64,000 nucleotides of DNA, from the NCBI RefSeq assembly GCF_024623725.1, contig NZ_JANKHG010000015.1, forward strand, positions 1 to 64,000, in the 5' to 3' direction. Every line of letters begins with the position of its first letter. The first letter of the stretch is position 1. The DNA is from Limnobacter parvus. GTDB lineage: Bacteria > Pseudomonadota > Gammaproteobacteria > Burkholderiales > Burkholderiaceae_B. The notes below the pieces were generated by a model that had not been told where the DNA came from, did not search any database, and was given only the letters and a program-made list of their open reading frames with translations. The position numbers and the translations under genes are program-made. This document shows, piece by piece, positions 7,900 to 19,551 of the stretch.

Positions 7900-10725
7900 A
7901 TGACCAGTACCACAGTCGCACAGTTTGCCGCAGAGTTGAAAATGCCCGCCGATGTTCTTTTGGAGCAGCTGAAGTCTGCTGGCGTGAGCAAAGCCTCTGA
8001 GGCAGATGCAGTTACTGAAGCGGACAAGGGCAAGCTTTTGGAAAGCCTGAGAAAGGCGCACGGATCTGAAAGCGGTCAGAAGAAAATTACCCTTACCCGC
8101 AAGCAGACCAGCGAAATCAAACAAGCAGGCCCAGGCGGCCGTGCTCGCACTGTTCAGGTTGAAGTTCGCAAAAAGCGTGTGTTTGTTCAGCGTGCGGAAA
8201 AAGCGGGCGAAAGTGAGCCTGTTATGGAAGTTCAGCTTGAACCCGCTGAGCAGGCCCGCCGCGATGCGGAAGCACAGCGCCAAGCCGAATTGAAATCCCG
8301 TCAGGAAGCTGAACTGAAAGAAAAACAGGCCAAGCTTGAGCAAGAGCGTGAACGTGAGTTGAAGCTTCAGGAAGAAGCACGTCAGCGGGCTGAGGAAGAG
8401 CGCTTGGCACATGAGGCTGTTGAGCAGGCCAAAGCCGAAAGCGCGCGGCCTAGCCAGGCTGAGGAAGAGGCTGACGCCAAAGATGAAGCCGCTTTGGCGG
8501 CTCGTGCTGAAGAAGTCAGAGCCCGCGAACAGCGCGCCGCTGACGCCTTGAAAGCTGAGCAGAAAGCCAAAAAGGCAGCCGAAGACGCAGCCAAAGCCAG
8601 CGCCAATCAGGAACGTGCCCGGAAGGCTGCGGAGGCTGAGGTGGCTGCCATTAACCGCATGATGTCTCAGCCATCCAAAGTGATGAAAGCTGAAGAGCCG
8701 GTTGAGCCACCAAAGGCTGTTGTCAAGAAGCCTGAAAAAGCTGTGGTTGCCGCAGTGGCGGATGATGCATCGGTTGAGCGAGGTCGCAAAGGCGTTCGCC
8801 CTGTTGGTGCCAAAGAAGAACCAGGTCGCCGCCGCGGTGGTTTAAAGACACGTGGTGAAACAGGTGTTGGCCGTACAGGTGCGGGTGGCTGGAAAGGTCC
8901 TAAAGGCAAGAACAGTCGCCACAACCAGGAACCAAGCAACTTCAATCAGCCCACCGAGCCGGTTGTACGCGACGTACACGTGCCCGAGACCATTACTGTG
9001 GCTGAATTGGCTCACAAAATGTCCATCAAGGCAGCCGAAGTCATCAAATGCCTGATGAAAATGGGCCAGATGGTGACGATTAACCAGGTTCTTGATCAAG
9101 ACACCGCGATGATCGTGACTGAAGAACTTGGACACAAAGCAATTGCCGCCAAGTTGGATGATCCGGAAGCAATGATCGAAGAGGCGGGTGTGGTTCACTC
9201 CGAAGCGCCTTCTGTTGCGCGTGCGCCTGTCGTTACCGTGATGGGTCACGTTGACCACGGTAAAACATCGCTACTTGATTACATCCGCAGCGCCAAAGTG
9301 GCCTCTGGAGAAGCGGGCGGAATTACGCAGCACATTGGTGCTTACCACGTTGAAACTGAACGCGGCATGATCACCTTTCTGGATACCCCAGGTCACGAGG
9401 CGTTTACCGCCATGCGTGCCCGTGGAGCCAAGGCAACCGACATCGTGATTCTGGTGGTTTCCGCAGACGACGGCGTGATGCCCCAAACCATTGAAGCGAT
9501 TCACCATGCCAAGGCAGCCGGTGTTCCGCTGGTGGTGGCGATTAACAAAGTCGACAAGCCCGACGCCAACCCGGAGCGCGTGAAGCAAGAACTGATTACA
9601 CACTCAGTGGTACCTGAAGAATACGGCGGAGACTCGCCGATGGTGCCGGTTTCAGCCAAAACGGGTCAGGGCATCGACGACTTGCTGGAGCAAGTATTGT
9701 TGCAAGCTGAAGTGATGGAGCTGAAAGCCCAAATTGAAGCGCCGGCCAAAGGCTTGGTTGTGGAATCACGGCTGGACAAAGGTCGTGGCCCAGTTGCCAC
9801 TGTGTTGGTCCAAAGCGGAACCCTGAAAAAGGGCGATGTGGTGTTGGCAGGTTCTGCTTTCGGTCGGGTTCGCGCCATGATCGACGAAAACGGTCGTTCA
9901 ATTGATTCCGCAGGCCCCTCAATCCCGGTTGAAATTCAAGGTTTGAGCGATGTACCCGCCGCTGGTGAAGAAGTTATTGTGTTGCCAGACGAACGCAAAG
10001 CCCGTGAAATCGCTTTGTTCCGTCAAGGAAAGTTCCGCGATGTGAAACTGGCCAAGCAACAAGCCGCCAAGCTGGAAAATATGTTCGAGCAAATGGCAGA
10101 AGGCGAAGTGAAGAGCCTGGCCGTTATTTTGAAAGCCGATGTGCAGGGTTCGCAAGAAGCCTTGTCACATGCTTTGCAGAAACTGTCTACCGATGAAGTC
10201 AAGGTTCAGGTTGTACACGCTGCCGTGGGTGGCATCAGTGAATCGGATGTGAACCTGGCCGTGGCCTCCAAAGCGGTCATTATTGGCTTCAACGTGCGTG
10301 CTGACCAGGGCGCCCGCAAAACTGCCGAGAACAACGGCGTGGACATTCGCTACTACAACATCATTTATGACGCTGTAGACGAAATCAAAGCCGCCATGAC
10401 CGGCATGCTGACACCTGACAAGAAAGAAGAAATCATCGGAAACGTTGAAATCCGCGAAGTGTATAAGATCTCCAAAGTGGGTTCGGTTGCAGGCTGTATG
10501 GTCACCGATGGTTTGATTCGCCGCAGTGCAGGTGTTCGTTTGCTGCGCGACAACGTGGTGGTGTGGACAGGTCAATTGGCTTCGCTGAAGCGCTTTAAGG
10601 ACGACGCCAAAGAAGTGCGTCAGAATTTCGAGTGCGGTTTGCAGTTGCACAACTACGACGACATTCAGGTTGGCGACATCCTGGAAGCATTTGAAGTGAA
10701 GGAAGTGGCCCGTACGCAACTGTAA
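7900..10725 (+). CDS. infB: Translation initiation factor IF-2
   Basis: A 941-residue GTPase that places fMet-tRNA on the 30S subunit and promotes subunit joining. An IF2-N domain occupies about 1-60, followed by a long charged Ala/Glu/Lys/Arg-rich helical region (about 80-260). A second IF2-N-like segment ([19 protein letters not shown]) comes at about 365. The G domain has GHVDHGKTS (449-457), [13 protein letters not shown] (about 549) and SAKTG. The C-terminal domains II-IV end in [20 protein letters not shown] good Shine-Dalgarno (GAAGGAA) lies 10 bp upstream. Confidence 0.98.
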   Translation: MTSTTVAQFAAELKMPADVLLEQLKSAGVSKASEADAVTEADKGKLLESLRKAHGSESGQKKITLTRKQTSEIKQAGPGGRARTVQVEVRKKRVFVQRAEKAGESEPVMEVQLEPAEQARRDAEAQRQAELKSRQEAELKEKQAKLEQERERELKLQEEARQRAEEERLAHEAVEQAKAESARPSQAEEEADAKDEAALAARAEEVRAREQRAADALKAEQKAKKAAEDAAKASANQERARKAAEAEVAAINRMMSQPSKVMKAEEPVEPPKAVVKKPEKAVVAAVADDASVERGRKGVRPVGAKEEPGRRRGGLKTRGETGVGRTGAGGWKGPKGKNSRHNQEPSNFNQPTEPVVRDVHVPETITVAELAHKMSIKAAEVIKCLMKMGQMVTINQVLDQDTAMIVTEELGHKAIAAKLDDPEAMIEEAGVVHSEAPSVARAPVVTVMGHVDHGKTSLLDYIRSAKVASGEAGGITQHIGAYHVETERGMITFLDTPGHEAFTAMRARGAKATDIVILVVSADDGVMPQTIEAIHHAKAAGVPLVVAINKVDKPDANPERVKQELITHSVVPEEYGGDSPMVPVSAKTGQGIDDLLEQVLLQAEVMELKAQIEAPAKGLVVESRLDKGRGPVATVLVQSGTLKKGDVVLAGSAFGRVRAMIDENGRSIDSAGPSIPVEIQGLSDVPAAGEEVIVLPDERKAREIALFRQGKFRDVKLAKQQAAKLENMFEQMAEGEVKSLAVILKADVQGSQEALSHALQKLSTDEVKVQVVHAAVGGISESDVNLAVASKAVIIGFNVRADQGARKTAENNGVDIRYYNIIYDAVDEIKAAMTGMLTPDKKEEIIGNVEIREVYKISKVGSVAGCMVTDGLIRRSAGVRLLRDNVVVWTGQLASLKRFKDDAKEVRQNFECGLQLHNYDDIQVGDILEAFEVKEVARTQL

Positions 10726-10751
10726 TGGTTGCGAGGGTTTAAAAGGAAAGT

Positions 10752-11153
10752 ATGCGTCACAAGAAAAAAGCGCCAGCCAGGGGTATTCGGGTTGCCGAGC
10801 AAATCCAGAAAGACCTGGCTGAGTTGATCCCCCGTGAGTTGAGAGACCCACGGCTTGGGTTTGTCACGATCACCGATGTGGAACTGACACCCGATTATGC
10901 ATATGCAACCATTTACTTTTCGGTGTTAACTGGCTCTGCCGAAACCACTGAAGAGGCATTAAATGATTCATCTGGTTTTTTGCGAAATCTGATTTTCAAG
11001 AAATTGCACATTCACACGGTGCCCACTTTGCGATTCAAGCATGACCAGTCTGTTGAGCGTGGCGCTGAGATGGCCCAGATTATCGACCGAGCCCTGAAAG
11101 GCGAGGGCGGAGGTGCCACAGGTACGGATGGTGGCAATGGTGGTGGCGATTAA
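10752..11153 (+). CDS. rbfA: Ribosome-binding factor A
   Basis: A 133-residue KH-like 30S maturation factor required for 16S rRNA 5' end processing and cold growth. The family pattern is clear: RVAEQIQKDLAELIPRELRD, GFVTITDVELTPDYAYATIYF and the late PTLRFKHDQSVERGAEMAQI. The C-terminal 15 residues are Gly/Asp-rich and probably disordered. The end overlaps the truB start region. Confidence 0.97.
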   Translation: MRHKKKAPARGIRVAEQIQKDLAELIPRELRDPRLGFVTITDVELTPDYAYATIYFSVLTGSAETTEEALNDSSGFLRNLIFKKLHIHTVPTLRFKHDQSVERGAEMAQIIDRALKGEGGGATGTDGGNGGGD

Positions 11154-12159
11154 AAGGCAAAAGCGTTCGTTGTCGGGCGTGCTGTTGTTTGACAAATCAA
11201 AAGGTTTTTCATCCAATCAGTCTTTGCAAATTGTAAAGCGTTTGTATTTCGCTGAGAAAACTGGTCACACGGGCACTTTGGACCCTTTGGCGAGCGGATT
11301 GTTGCCCTTGATGTTTGGTGAAGCCACCAAGTTTGCAGCTGATTTGATCGAAGCCAGTAAAACTTATCGAACAACGGTTCGATTGGGTTTTTCAAGCACC
11401 ACAGGTGATGCGGAAGGTGAATTGACCCAGGTAACTACCAGGGCGCTTGAAAGTATTTCGGAAGAAGAGGTAAAACGCGTGTGCGCGCAGTTTGTTGGTG
11501 AAATTCAACAGACGCCCCCCATGTTTTCTGCATTAAAGAAAGACGGCAAGCCTTTGTACGAGTATGCTCGCGAAGGTATTGAAATTGACAGGCCCACTCG
11601 AACGCTTTTGATCCATCGATTGGATGTCATAAAGGTTGAGCACAATGCCAAAGACGGTAATCCCGACTGCAGCATTGAACTTGAGGTGAATTGCAGCAAA
11701 GGCACCTACGTGCGCACCTTGGGTGAAGACATCGCCAAGGCCTTGGGCACGGCGGGCTATCTCACAGAATTGCGCAGAACCGCAATTGGTGACTTGAAAG
11801 TGGAACGCGCGTACACCTTGGAAGCACTCAAAGTGCTCGGTGAATCGGAAACCCCCTTTGACGCTTTGGATGCGGTACTTTTCCCGGTCGATGCCCTGTT
11901 GGGCAGCTTGGGTGAGGTCAAATTGAACAATGAGTTTGCGCGGCGTTTTTCGCACGGGCAACGATTGCCACTGGATTTGGTCGACGCCAAACCGGGGCGA
12001 GTGCGGGTGTACGGAGAAGCCCCTGCACAGGATGTGAACAAGGATTTAAACAGTAAGGCCTTCAAAGGCGAGCCCAGTTTTATGGGCACAGGCATTTTAG
12101 AAACGGATGGGAAGGGCGCCTTGCTTCGACCCGACAGATTGATTCAGGTAAATCTATGA
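11137..12159 (+). CDS. truB: tRNA pseudouridine(55) synthase TruB
   Basis: Makes pseudouridine 55 in the T loop of tRNAs. The catalytic motif [15 protein letters not shown] holds Asp49 (counted from 11137), followed by [20 protein letters not shown] and the RNA-binding [17 protein letters not shown] 11137, inside the end of rbfA, is chosen because family members begin just before the basic [14 protein letters not shown]; ATGs at 11113 and 11128 are alternatives. A 35-residue segment near 12000-12090 interrupts the C-terminal PUA-like part relative to shorter homologues. Confidence 0.94.
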   Translation: MVVAIKRQKRSLSGVLLFDKSKGFSSNQSLQIVKRLYFAEKTGHTGTLDPLASGLLPLMFGEATKFAADLIEASKTYRTTVRLGFSSTTGDAEGELTQVTTRALESISEEEVKRVCAQFVGEIQQTPPMFSALKKDGKPLYEYAREGIEIDRPTRTLLIHRLDVIKVEHNAKDGNPDCSIELEVNCSKGTYVRTLGEDIAKALGTAGYLTELRRTAIGDLKVERAYTLEALKVLGESETPFDALDAVLFPVDALLGSLGEVKLNNEFARRFSHGQRLPLDLVDAKPGRVRVYGEAPAQDVNKDLNSKAFKGEPSFMGTGILETDGKGALLRPDRLIQVNL

Positions 12160-13976
12160 CACGCGCATTACGTAACGTTGCAATTATCGCCCACGTGGAC
12201 CACGGCAAAACCACACTGGTAGACCAACTTCTTCGCCAGTCCGGCACTTTCCGAGATAACGAAAAACTCGAAGAGCGTGTCATGGACAGCAACGACATTG
12301 AAAAAGAGCGTGGCATCACGATTCTGGCCAAAAACTGTGCCGTTGAATATGAAGGTACCCACATTAACATCGTAGACACCCCAGGACACGCCGACTTCGG
12401 CGGTGAAGTGGAGCGCGTGTTGTCGATGGTTGACTCGGTGTTGCTGCTGGTCGATGCCGTTGAGGGCCCAATGCCCCAAACCCGCTTTGTAACCCGCAAA
12501 GCTCTTGCCTTGGGCCTAAAGCCAATCGTGGTGGTGAACAAAGTAGACCGCCCCGGTGCGCGCGTAGAATGGGTTATTGATCAAACTTTCGACTTGTTCG
12601 ACAAGTTGGGTGCGACCGACGAGCAAATGGACTTCCCGGTTGTTTATGCGTCAGGCCTGAATGGCTACGCAGGCGACACGCCCGACGTGCGCGAGGGCAC
12701 CATGCGCCCCTTGTTCGAAGCGATTCTGAAACACGTGCCTGTGCGTGACGACGACCCAAATGGTCCATTGCAGTTCCAGATTACGTCACTGGATTACAAC
12801 AGCTACGTGGGCAAGATCGGCATCGGTCGTATCAAGCGCGGCACGGTTCGTGTGGGTCAGCAAGTGACCTGCATCAACGGACCCGACGGTACACCTTTCA
12901 ATGGTCGTATCAACCAGGTGTTGAAATTCCGTGGCCTGGAGCGTGTTCAGGAAGAAGAAGCACAAGCAGGTGACATTTGCCTGATCAACGGTATCGAAGA
13001 AATTGGTATCGGTACCACCATATGTGCAACTGATGCAGTGGAAGGTCTGGAAATTCCGGCGATTGACGAACCGACATTGACCATGAACTTCATGGTAAAC
13101 ACCTCGCCATTGGCTGGCCGTGAAGGCAAGTTTGTGACAAGCCGCCAATTGCGTGATCGTTTGCAGCGTGAATTGAAAGCCAACGTGGCTTTGCGCGTAA
13201 AAGACACAGACGATGACACGATTTTTGAAGTGTCTGGCCGAGGTGAATTGCACCTGACTATTTTGTTGGAAAACATGCGCCGTGAAGGCTACGAGTTGGC
13301 AGTTTCCCGCCCACGCGTTGTATTCAAGGAAATTGATGGTGTGAAGTGCGAGCCCTATGAAATGTTGACCGTGGACGTGGAAGATTCACACCAGGGCGGC
13401 GTGATGGAAGAACTGGGCCGTCGCAAAGGTGACTTGCTTGACATGTCACCCGATGGCAAAGGCCGCGTTCGCTTGGAATACAAAATTCCAGCCCGCGGCT
13501 TGATCGGTTTTCAGGGCGACTTCATGACTTTGACTCGTGGTACGGGCCTGATCAGCCATGTGTTTGACGAATATGCGCCTGTGCGTGAAGGTGGTTCTGC
13601 CGAGCGCCACAATGGTGTTTTGATTTCTCAAGACGATGGCGACGCTGTGGCCTATGCCTTGTGGAAACTTCAAGACCGCGGACGCATGTTTGTTTCTCCG
13701 GGTGAAGCGCTGTATGAAGGCATGGTGATTGGCATTCACAGCCGTGACAACGACCTGGTTGTGAACCCCATCAAGGGCAAGCAACTTACCAACGTTCGTT
13801 CCTCTGGTACTGATGAAGCCGTGCGCCTGGTTCCACCAATCCAGATGAACCTTGAATACGCCGTGGAATTCATTGCTGAAGACGAATTGGTGGAAATTAC
13901 ACCGAAGAACATTCGCATTCGCAAGCGTTTCCTGAAGGAACACGAGCGCAAGCGCGCAAGTCGCGACGCAGCGTAA
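12156..13976 (+). CDS. typA: Translational GTPase TypA/BipA
   Basis: A 606-residue ribosome-binding GTPase involved in 50S assembly and stress or cold adaptation. It has [19 protein letters not shown] near the N terminus, [15 protein letters not shown] as the switch II region and NKVDR for guanine recognition. EF-G-like domains III and V follow, and the BipA-specific C-terminal domain is present ([20 protein letters not shown]). The start ATG overlaps the truB stop (ATGA), so it belongs to the same transcript. Confidence 0.97.
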   Translation: MTRALRNVAIIAHVDHGKTTLVDQLLRQSGTFRDNEKLEERVMDSNDIEKERGITILAKNCAVEYEGTHINIVDTPGHADFGGEVERVLSMVDSVLLLVDAVEGPMPQTRFVTRKALALGLKPIVVVNKVDRPGARVEWVIDQTFDLFDKLGATDEQMDFPVVYASGLNGYAGDTPDVREGTMRPLFEAILKHVPVRDDDPNGPLQFQITSLDYNSYVGKIGIGRIKRGTVRVGQQVTCINGPDGTPFNGRINQVLKFRGLERVQEEEAQAGDICLINGIEEIGIGTTICATDAVEGLEIPAIDEPTLTMNFMVNTSPLAGREGKFVTSRQLRDRLQRELKANVALRVKDTDDDTIFEVSGRGELHLTILLENMRREGYELAVSRPRVVFKEIDGVKCEPYEMLTVDVEDSHQGGVMEELGRRKGDLLDMSPDGKGRVRLEYKIPARGLIGFQGDFMTLTRGTGLISHVFDEYAPVREGGSAERHNGVLISQDDGDAVAYALWKLQDRGRMFVSPGEALYEGMVIGIHSRDNDLVVNPIKGKQLTNVRSSGTDEAVRLVPPIQMNLEYAVEFIAEDELVEITPKNIRIRKRFLKEHERKRASRDAA

Positions 13977-14011
13977 GCTGGATTTGGCTGGTGTTCAGCC
14001 GGATTTCAAAA

Positions 14012-14044
14012 TGGGCGTGGCTTTGGCCTCGCCCGTTTTGTTTG
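14012..14044 (+). terminator. Rho-independent terminator after typA
   Basis: GGGCG pairs with CGCCC at 14013-14034, and inner GGC/GCC pairs extend the stem. TTTTGTTT follows. It closes the long rimP-to-typA unit. Confidence 0.75.
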
Positions 14045-14048
14045 TAAA

Positions 14049-15038
14049 ATGCAAAACATGATTCACCAACCCAGAATTCTTTCAGTGGCACCGATGATCG
14101 ATTGGACCGACCGGCATTGCCGCAGGTTTCATCGGTCAATTACTCAGCACACTTGGTTGTACACCGAGATGATCACCACCGGTGCACTGGTGTTTGGTGA
14201 TAGAGAGCGCTTTTTGGCATTCAATGAAGAAGAGCACCCTCTGGCTTTTCAGATTGGTGGCAGTGACCCCTATCACTTGGCTGAGTGCGCCAAATGGATT
14301 GAACAAGCGGGCTACGATGAATTGAATTTGAATGTGGGTTGCCCATCAGAGCGGGTTCAAAAAGGTGCTTTTGGCGCTTGTTTGATGGCGGAACCAGCCT
14401 TGGTGGCAGACTGTGTGAAAGCAATGCGAGATGCCTGTACGCTTGAGGTGACGGTGAAGCACCGCATCGGTCTTGATTACGATGAAAGCGAAACCATGCT
14501 GTATGAATTCGTCGGGAAGGTGAGTGAAGCAGGTTGCCAAACATTTATTGTTCATGCTCGCAATGCAGTGTTGAAGGGGCTTTCACCCAAGGAAAATCGC
14601 GATATTCCTCCGCTTCGTTATGAAGTGGTCAAGGGCTTGAAACAGCATTTCCCGCAGTTGCAGTTTATTTTGAATGGCGGTATTACCACCCTTGATGAAA
14701 TTCAAAGTCACTTGCAGTGGGCAGACGGCTGCATGATCGGTCGCGAGGCCTATTCCAACCCATGGTTGATGTCTGGGTTTGATGCGCTTGTTGGTAAGCC
14801 GACAGCGTCGAAAACAAGGTTTGATGTAATCGATGAATTGCGTGGCTATGCTGAACAGGAACTCGCAAAAGGCGAGTCGATTCGGAATATCACCAAATCC
14901 TGGTTGGGTTTGTTTCATGGGCAGCCAGGTGGGCGCTTGTATCGGCAAGTTTTATCGGATTCAACCTTGTTGAAAGCGAACAGTTGGCAGGTTGTTGAAG
15001 ATGCGCTGGCGAAAATGGCCAAGCACGCAACTGCATAG
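14049..15038 (+). CDS. dusA: tRNA-dihydrouridine(20/20a) synthase DusA
   Basis: A 329-residue FMN-dependent reductase of uridines 20/20a in tRNA D loops. It opens with APMIDWTDRHCR, the DusA form of the FMN-binding start. LNLNVGCPSERVQKGAFGAC contains the catalytic Cys, with VKHRIGLDYDES and the FMN-phosphate loop (LNGGITTLDE, CMIGREAYSNPW). The motifs discriminate DusA from DusB and DusC. An alternative ATG at 14058 is possible. It is followed by a repeat-filled convergent gap. Confidence 0.96.
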   Translation: MQNMIHQPRILSVAPMIDWTDRHCRRFHRSITQHTWLYTEMITTGALVFGDRERFLAFNEEEHPLAFQIGGSDPYHLAECAKWIEQAGYDELNLNVGCPSERVQKGAFGACLMAEPALVADCVKAMRDACTLEVTVKHRIGLDYDESETMLYEFVGKVSEAGCQTFIVHARNAVLKGLSPKENRDIPPLRYEVVKGLKQHFPQLQFILNGGITTLDEIQSHLQWADGCMIGREAYSNPWLMSGFDALVGKPTASKTRFDVIDELRGYAEQELAKGESIRNITKSWLGLFHGQPGGRLYRQVLSDSTLLKANSWQVVEDALAKMAKHATA

Positions 15039-15106
15039 TCAGCGAAAGTTTGCCAATCAGCGCGATTCCGGTCACTCGGCGCGAGTGAAAGCCCAATCAG
15101 CGCGAG

Positions 15107-15290
15107 TCCCAATCGCTCGCCTGAAAACCTGTAGATCCCTTTTTGAAATTCACACTGACTCACCGATCGCGGCAAAAAAGATGGCCGCGTCTCGGTGTTG
15201 GCCCTCGGCCAAACGTGGCGTGTGAATTCAAACGGGCAGGTTTTCTTGAAGGCGAAGCGATTGGGACATTGCTGCCGATTGGGCCGTAAC
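15107..15290 (+). repeat. Dispersed hairpin repeat, copy A
   Basis: About 180 bp alignable to copies B and C, including GATCCCTTTTTGAA and GAATTCAAACGGG. Its hairpin arms, CACCGATCGCGGC (15161-15173) and GCCGCGTCTCGGTG (15184-15197), differ from those of B and C on both sides yet still pair. It sits directly behind dusA. Two copies of CCAATCAGCGCGA lie just upstream (15054 and 15093). Confidence 0.75.
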
Positions 15291-15321
15291 CTGGCCGGTG
15301 ATTCATCACGCACCAGCCAAC

Positions 15322-15495
15322 TCGGCAGAGGGTTTGCTTGTTCCGCACTTCAAGGAAACCGCCCCGTTTGATTTCAGCCGCAGCGGCCGGCCCATGGTCG
15401 GCACAAAATTCGGCCATTACTTTTGCCGAATTTTGTGAGCAAGGCTGGATATCAAAAAGGGATCAAGCGGTTTTCAGTGCGGAACGGGCAACCCC
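15322..15495 (-). repeat. Dispersed hairpin repeat, copy B
   Basis: The same repeat in the opposite orientation to A and close in sequence to copy C. It has perfect 13-bp arms CACAAAATTCGGC (15402-15414) and GCCGAATTTTGTG (15425-15437), and begins with the word TTCCGCACTGAAAA on the minus strand. Short open frames across it are not supported as genes, because differences from copy C are mostly non-synonymous. Confidence 0.85.
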
Positions 15496-15530
15496 GACAA
15501 GGTGGCAATGCAAGCTGCAACGCATCGACT

Positions 15531-16961
15531 TCAAATCAACACCAGCTTCCCCGGGTTGAACAAATTCTTCGGGTCCATTGCCTGTTTAATTGCCACGAAA
15601 GCCCCGTAATTGCTGGCGCTTGTGATTTCGCGAAGCAATTCAGCTTTCAACTGCCCAATGCCATGCTCAGCCGACACAGTGCCACCACACTGCAAAATCG
15701 TTTCATGCACCAGCTCGTTCAATAGCCCTTGTTGTTGTTTTAGAAACGCTGCAGAATCGACGCCTTTTAGTGCCGACAAATTGAAGTGCAAATTGCCGTC
15801 TCCCAAGTGACCAAACAACACTGGCCTCACTTCTACGCCGTATTCCTCAATTGCGTTCATGGCCATGTCATGAAATACCGGCAGTTGAGAAACTGTACAC
15901 GCCACATCGTGTTTCACATTCAAGCCTTCCTTGGCTTGGGCCTCTGAAATGTTTTCTCGCAACGCCCAGAAGGTTTCGATTTCCCTGCCGTTTTGGGCAA
16001 TCGCAATGTTGCGCACGCTGGTTTGCTCTTCCAGCAGAGCCTCCAAAGTTTTTGTCACTTGCTCGCGCAACGCTGGTTCTGGTCCAAGTGATGTGAACTC
16101 AGCCAGAACATGGTCGCTGGCACCCGGGCAGGTGGGTGCTTTGGCTGGGAAGTGGGTTTGAACCACATCAATTGCGTTGGCATTCATCCATTCATAGCTA
16201 CTGAGTTCGCTGAACAAGCGGCTTTGTAAAAAGCCGAGTGCGTCGACCGCAGCCTGAATGTCGTCTACGTTTAACCAAGCCACACAGCGGCTTTTGGGGG
16301 CAGGGTACACCTTCATGCAGGCAGTGGTTACTATGCCCAAAGTGCCTTCCGATCCAATCAACAAATGGCGTAAGTCATAGCCGGTGTTGTTCTTGCGCAA
16401 GCCGCGCAGGTCGCCGCACAAACCGCCTTGTGCATTCACGTATTCCAGGCCAAGGCACAGTTCACGCGTGTTGCCGTAACGAAGCACAGCCACGCCGCCT
16501 GCGTTGCTGGCCAAGTTGCCGCCGAGTGTGCAGGTGCCCTCAGAAGCAAGGCTGAGCGGAAAAAGAAGATCGTGTGCCAGCGCATACTCTTGAATTTCAT
16601 GCAGGGTGTAGCCCACGCTGGCTGTTAAAGTCAGGTTACTTTCATCGATTTCCAACGTTTCACGAATTCGGCCTGTTTTCAAAACCACATGGGCTCGTCT
16701 GGCCGCGCTACCTTCGGCTGCCGGCACTGCCCCCCCCACCAAACCTGTATTGCCACCTTGGGTGGAAATGGCCACATTAAACTGGTCGCACAATTTCACA
16801 ATGCCTTGTACCTGCTTTGTATTTGCGGGCTCAAGCACGGCCAATGCAGTGGTTTGGTAACGTTTTCTCCAGTCGGTGCAAGCATGGTCAATGTCAGCCT
16901 GTTGGGCTTTGATAATCAAACCCGGTACTTGTTTCTGCAGCTGATCAAGGAATTCTTGCAT
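15531..16961 (-). CDS. FAD-binding oxidase/dehydrogenase of the GlcD/D-2-hydroxyglutarate type
   Basis: A 476-residue flavoprotein. The FAD PP-loop is seen as STQGGNTGLVGGAVP and LGGNLASNAGGVAVLRYGN. The C-terminal FAD-linked oxidase domain has FGHLGDGNLHFN and AEHGIGQLKAE, typical of enzymes oxidising D-2-hydroxyacids such as D-lactate, glycolate or D-2-hydroxyglutarate. Substrate choice is not readable. ATG 16961 is chosen; upstream codons in the frame encode an unrelated Cys-rich segment overlapping the DUF2069 gene. It is the last gene of wrbA-DUF2069-oxidase. Confidence 0.9.
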   Translation of the reverse strand: MQEFLDQLQKQVPGLIIKAQQADIDHACTDWRKRYQTTALAVLEPANTKQVQGIVKLCDQFNVAISTQGGNTGLVGGAVPAAEGSAARRAHVVLKTGRIRETLEIDESNLTLTASVGYTLHEIQEYALAHDLLFPLSLASEGTCTLGGNLASNAGGVAVLRYGNTRELCLGLEYVNAQGGLCGDLRGLRKNNTGYDLRHLLIGSEGTLGIVTTACMKVYPAPKSRCVAWLNVDDIQAAVDALGFLQSRLFSELSSYEWMNANAIDVVQTHFPAKAPTCPGASDHVLAEFTSLGPEPALREQVTKTLEALLEEQTSVRNIAIAQNGREIETFWALRENISEAQAKEGLNVKHDVACTVSQLPVFHDMAMNAIEEYGVEVRPVLFGHLGDGNLHFNLSALKGVDSAAFLKQQQGLLNELVHETILQCGGTVSAEHGIGQLKAELLREITSASNYGAFVAIKQAMDPKNLFNPGKLVLI

Positions 16962-16965
16962 GGAG

Positions 16966-17348
16966 TTAAGCAGCCTTGGTTTTGGGAATTTTGTAGGTGC
17001 GTGCATACACGCTGACGCTGGCAAACAGCACAATGGTAAGAACCACCTCAAGCCCTGCCATCAATTGGGAAGCCAATGCCGGGTCGGAACTTGCACGCGT
17101 TGCGCCTTCTGCAAAATACAGCCAGACCAGCAGAGACGTTACCTGGTAGGTTCGTACACGTTGCTTGAAAATACCAGGCACAATCAACAACAAGGGCAAC
17201 ACCTTTAAAACCAGCCAGCTGCCACCTGGGCGAATGGGCGCAATAAATAGTTCCCAAGCCACGCAAAGGGCGATAAGTGCCAACAAACTGGAAACGGTTA
17301 CCCAGTATGCTTTTTTGCGGGTCGATTCTACTTGCCGGGTGCTGCTCA

Positions 17349-17349
<1 letters not shown>
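16966..17349 (-). CDS. DUF2069 inner-membrane protein
   Basis: A 127-residue protein with three to four predicted membrane segments (VTVSSLLALIALCVAWELFI, LKVLPLLLIVPGIFK, VTSLLVWLYFAEG, LEVVLTIVLFASVSVY). It matches the DUF2069 layout and has no known activity. In proteobacteria it commonly follows wrbA, as here. Its ATG overlaps the wrbA stop (ATGA), and only 4 bp separate its stop from the FAD oxidase start. Confidence 0.88.
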
Positions 17350-17963
<614 letters not shown>

Positions 17964-17968
17964 TTATC

Positions 17969-19372
17969 ATGGGGGCTGTTGGAACCCCTATTGTATCGAA
18001 GCGCATGAGTTCAGCCGCAACCTCCGAAACAACTGAGACCAAGAGTTTCAAAGCCGTCAGTCAGCCTGTCGAAGAAAGCCAAACCCGCCGTGCACGCTTC
18101 ATGCGTGGCGCGCGCCGTGCATTCAGTGTGGCCGATGTTGAACTGTCGCCCATGAATTTGCGTTGGTGGATTGCATTTACCCGCTTGGTGGGCCTTCGAA
18201 TCAGCAGACAACAATTGCCCCAAGTGGCTGCCAGCCTTACCTTCACCACGGTGTTGTCATTGGTGCCTTTGGCCACAGTCGTGTTGGCAATTTTTACAGC
18301 TTTCCCAATGTTCGATCGCTTGCAGTCTTCCTTGCAGGGCTATTTAATCGAAAGTTTTTTCCCGGAAACATTGTCCGAAACAATTTTGACCTATGTCACG
18401 CAGTTTTCGGACAAGGCCAAGGGCCTGACCGCAATCGGTATAATTTTCCTTGTCATCACGGCCTTGACCACCATGTTCACGGTCGACCGAGTATTCAATC
18501 AAATCTGGAACGTTAAGCGTCAGCGTTCCACAATCAATAAAGTGTTGTTGTATTGGGCTGTGCTTTCATTGGCTCCAGTGCTGATCGCCCTGAGTATCAG
18601 TGTGTCGACCGCTTTGATAGGTGAGACCACGAGTAGCGTGAACCCGCTGCTGGGTGGCATGTTCCCAGTTCTGAACTTGATTCCGATAACGCTTACCGTG
18701 CTGGCTTTTGCATTCATTTACCGGGCGGTACCGAACAGGGCAGTTCACTGGAAAGATGCGCTGGTGGGTGGTGTGTTGGCCTCTGTCTTGTTCGAAATTT
18801 CCAAAAAGGCCTTTGCTGCTTACATCACGCATTTTCCAAGCTACACGGCGTTGTATGGGGCTTTGGCCGCTTTTCCCATCTTTTTGCTCTGGATTTATTT
18901 GAGTTGGATCATTGTTTTGTTGGGTGCAAGCACGGTTGCTGCTTTGCCAGTGGCTCGCACAGGTTATTGGAGACCCAGTGACCGACCGGGCGAGCGTTGG
19001 TTGCAAGGTTTAAGCGTATTGGTGGAGTTGGAAAAATCCCGCCAACAGGCAAGGCCCGGCATGACCATGGAAGAATTACGCGTGTTTGCCAAGGTGCCGC
19101 CCGATCAGCTGGATGAAATTTTGAGCCAACTGATTGATCACGGAGTGATTGGATTGCTTGCGAATGTTCGCGGCGACGACCAGTTCGCGTTGATTTGCGA
19201 CCCTGCGAATATCAGCGCAGAAGTGGTGGCCAAGGCGCTGTGGTTTGATACCTCTTTGACTGCCGAATGGGCAAGTCGATTGCCGCAGTCGACAGCGCGT
19301 TTGAGCCAGTTTCAGGACGAGTTCATTCGGCTGCCTCGCTTGTCTCAGTGGTTGGAGCGAACACCCGCCTGA
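17969..19372 (+). CDS. yihY: YihY/BrkB family inner-membrane protein
   Basis: A 467-residue protein whose middle (about residues 75-330) has six hydrophobic segments and the family hallmarks AASLTFTTVLSLVPL and FNQIWNVKR. A soluble winged-helix-like C-terminal part follows (MTMEELRVFAKVPPDQLDEIL). Once annotated as RNase BN, YihY proteins are now regarded as membrane proteins of unsettled role. The start may be ATG 18005 rather than 17969, as the extra 12 residues are not conserved-looking. A Thr/Ser-rich cytoplasmic head precedes the first segment. Confidence 0.88.
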   Translation: MGAVGTPIVSKRMSSAATSETTETKSFKAVSQPVEESQTRRARFMRGARRAFSVADVELSPMNLRWWIAFTRLVGLRISRQQLPQVAASLTFTTVLSLVPLATVVLAIFTAFPMFDRLQSSLQGYLIESFFPETLSETILTYVTQFSDKAKGLTAIGIIFLVITALTTMFTVDRVFNQIWNVKRQRSTINKVLLYWAVLSLAPVLIALSISVSTALIGETTSSVNPLLGGMFPVLNLIPITLTVLAFAFIYRAVPNRAVHWKDALVGGVLASVLFEISKKAFAAYITHFPSYTALYGALAAFPIFLLWIYLSWIIVLLGASTVAALPVARTGYWRPSDRPGERWLQGLSVLVELEKSRQQARPGMTMEELRVFAKVPPDQLDEILSQLIDHGVIGLLANVRGDDQFALICDPANISAEVVAKALWFDTSLTAEWASRLPQSTARLSQFQDEFIRLPRLSQWLERTPA

Positions 19373-19464
19373 ACAGGTGATGTCAACGGAAGTAACTCTT
19401 TGGCGTTTGATTTGAACTTTTTGTGAAAAAAGAGTGTCCATATCAACAAAAGAAGGGCTTCTAT

Positions 19465-19493
19465 TTGGCACCCATAGGCGCTTTCTGTACACT
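19465..19493 (+). promoter_or_regulatory. Likely hfq promoter
   Basis: TTGGCA and TACACT with a 17-bp spacer, giving a start near 19500 and a leader of about 50 bases before hfq. Confidence 0.6.
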
Positions 19494-19551
19494 AAGCGTG
19501 ACGAGCCAAAAGCTCTGACATTTAATAATATCAACACAGTCTGGAGCTGTT

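Noticed and set aside
15160..15725. Short frames over the repeats near 15.2-15.7 kb
   Set aside because: They arise from the dispersed repeat; changes between copies are mainly non-synonymous and frames are not maintained in copy A.
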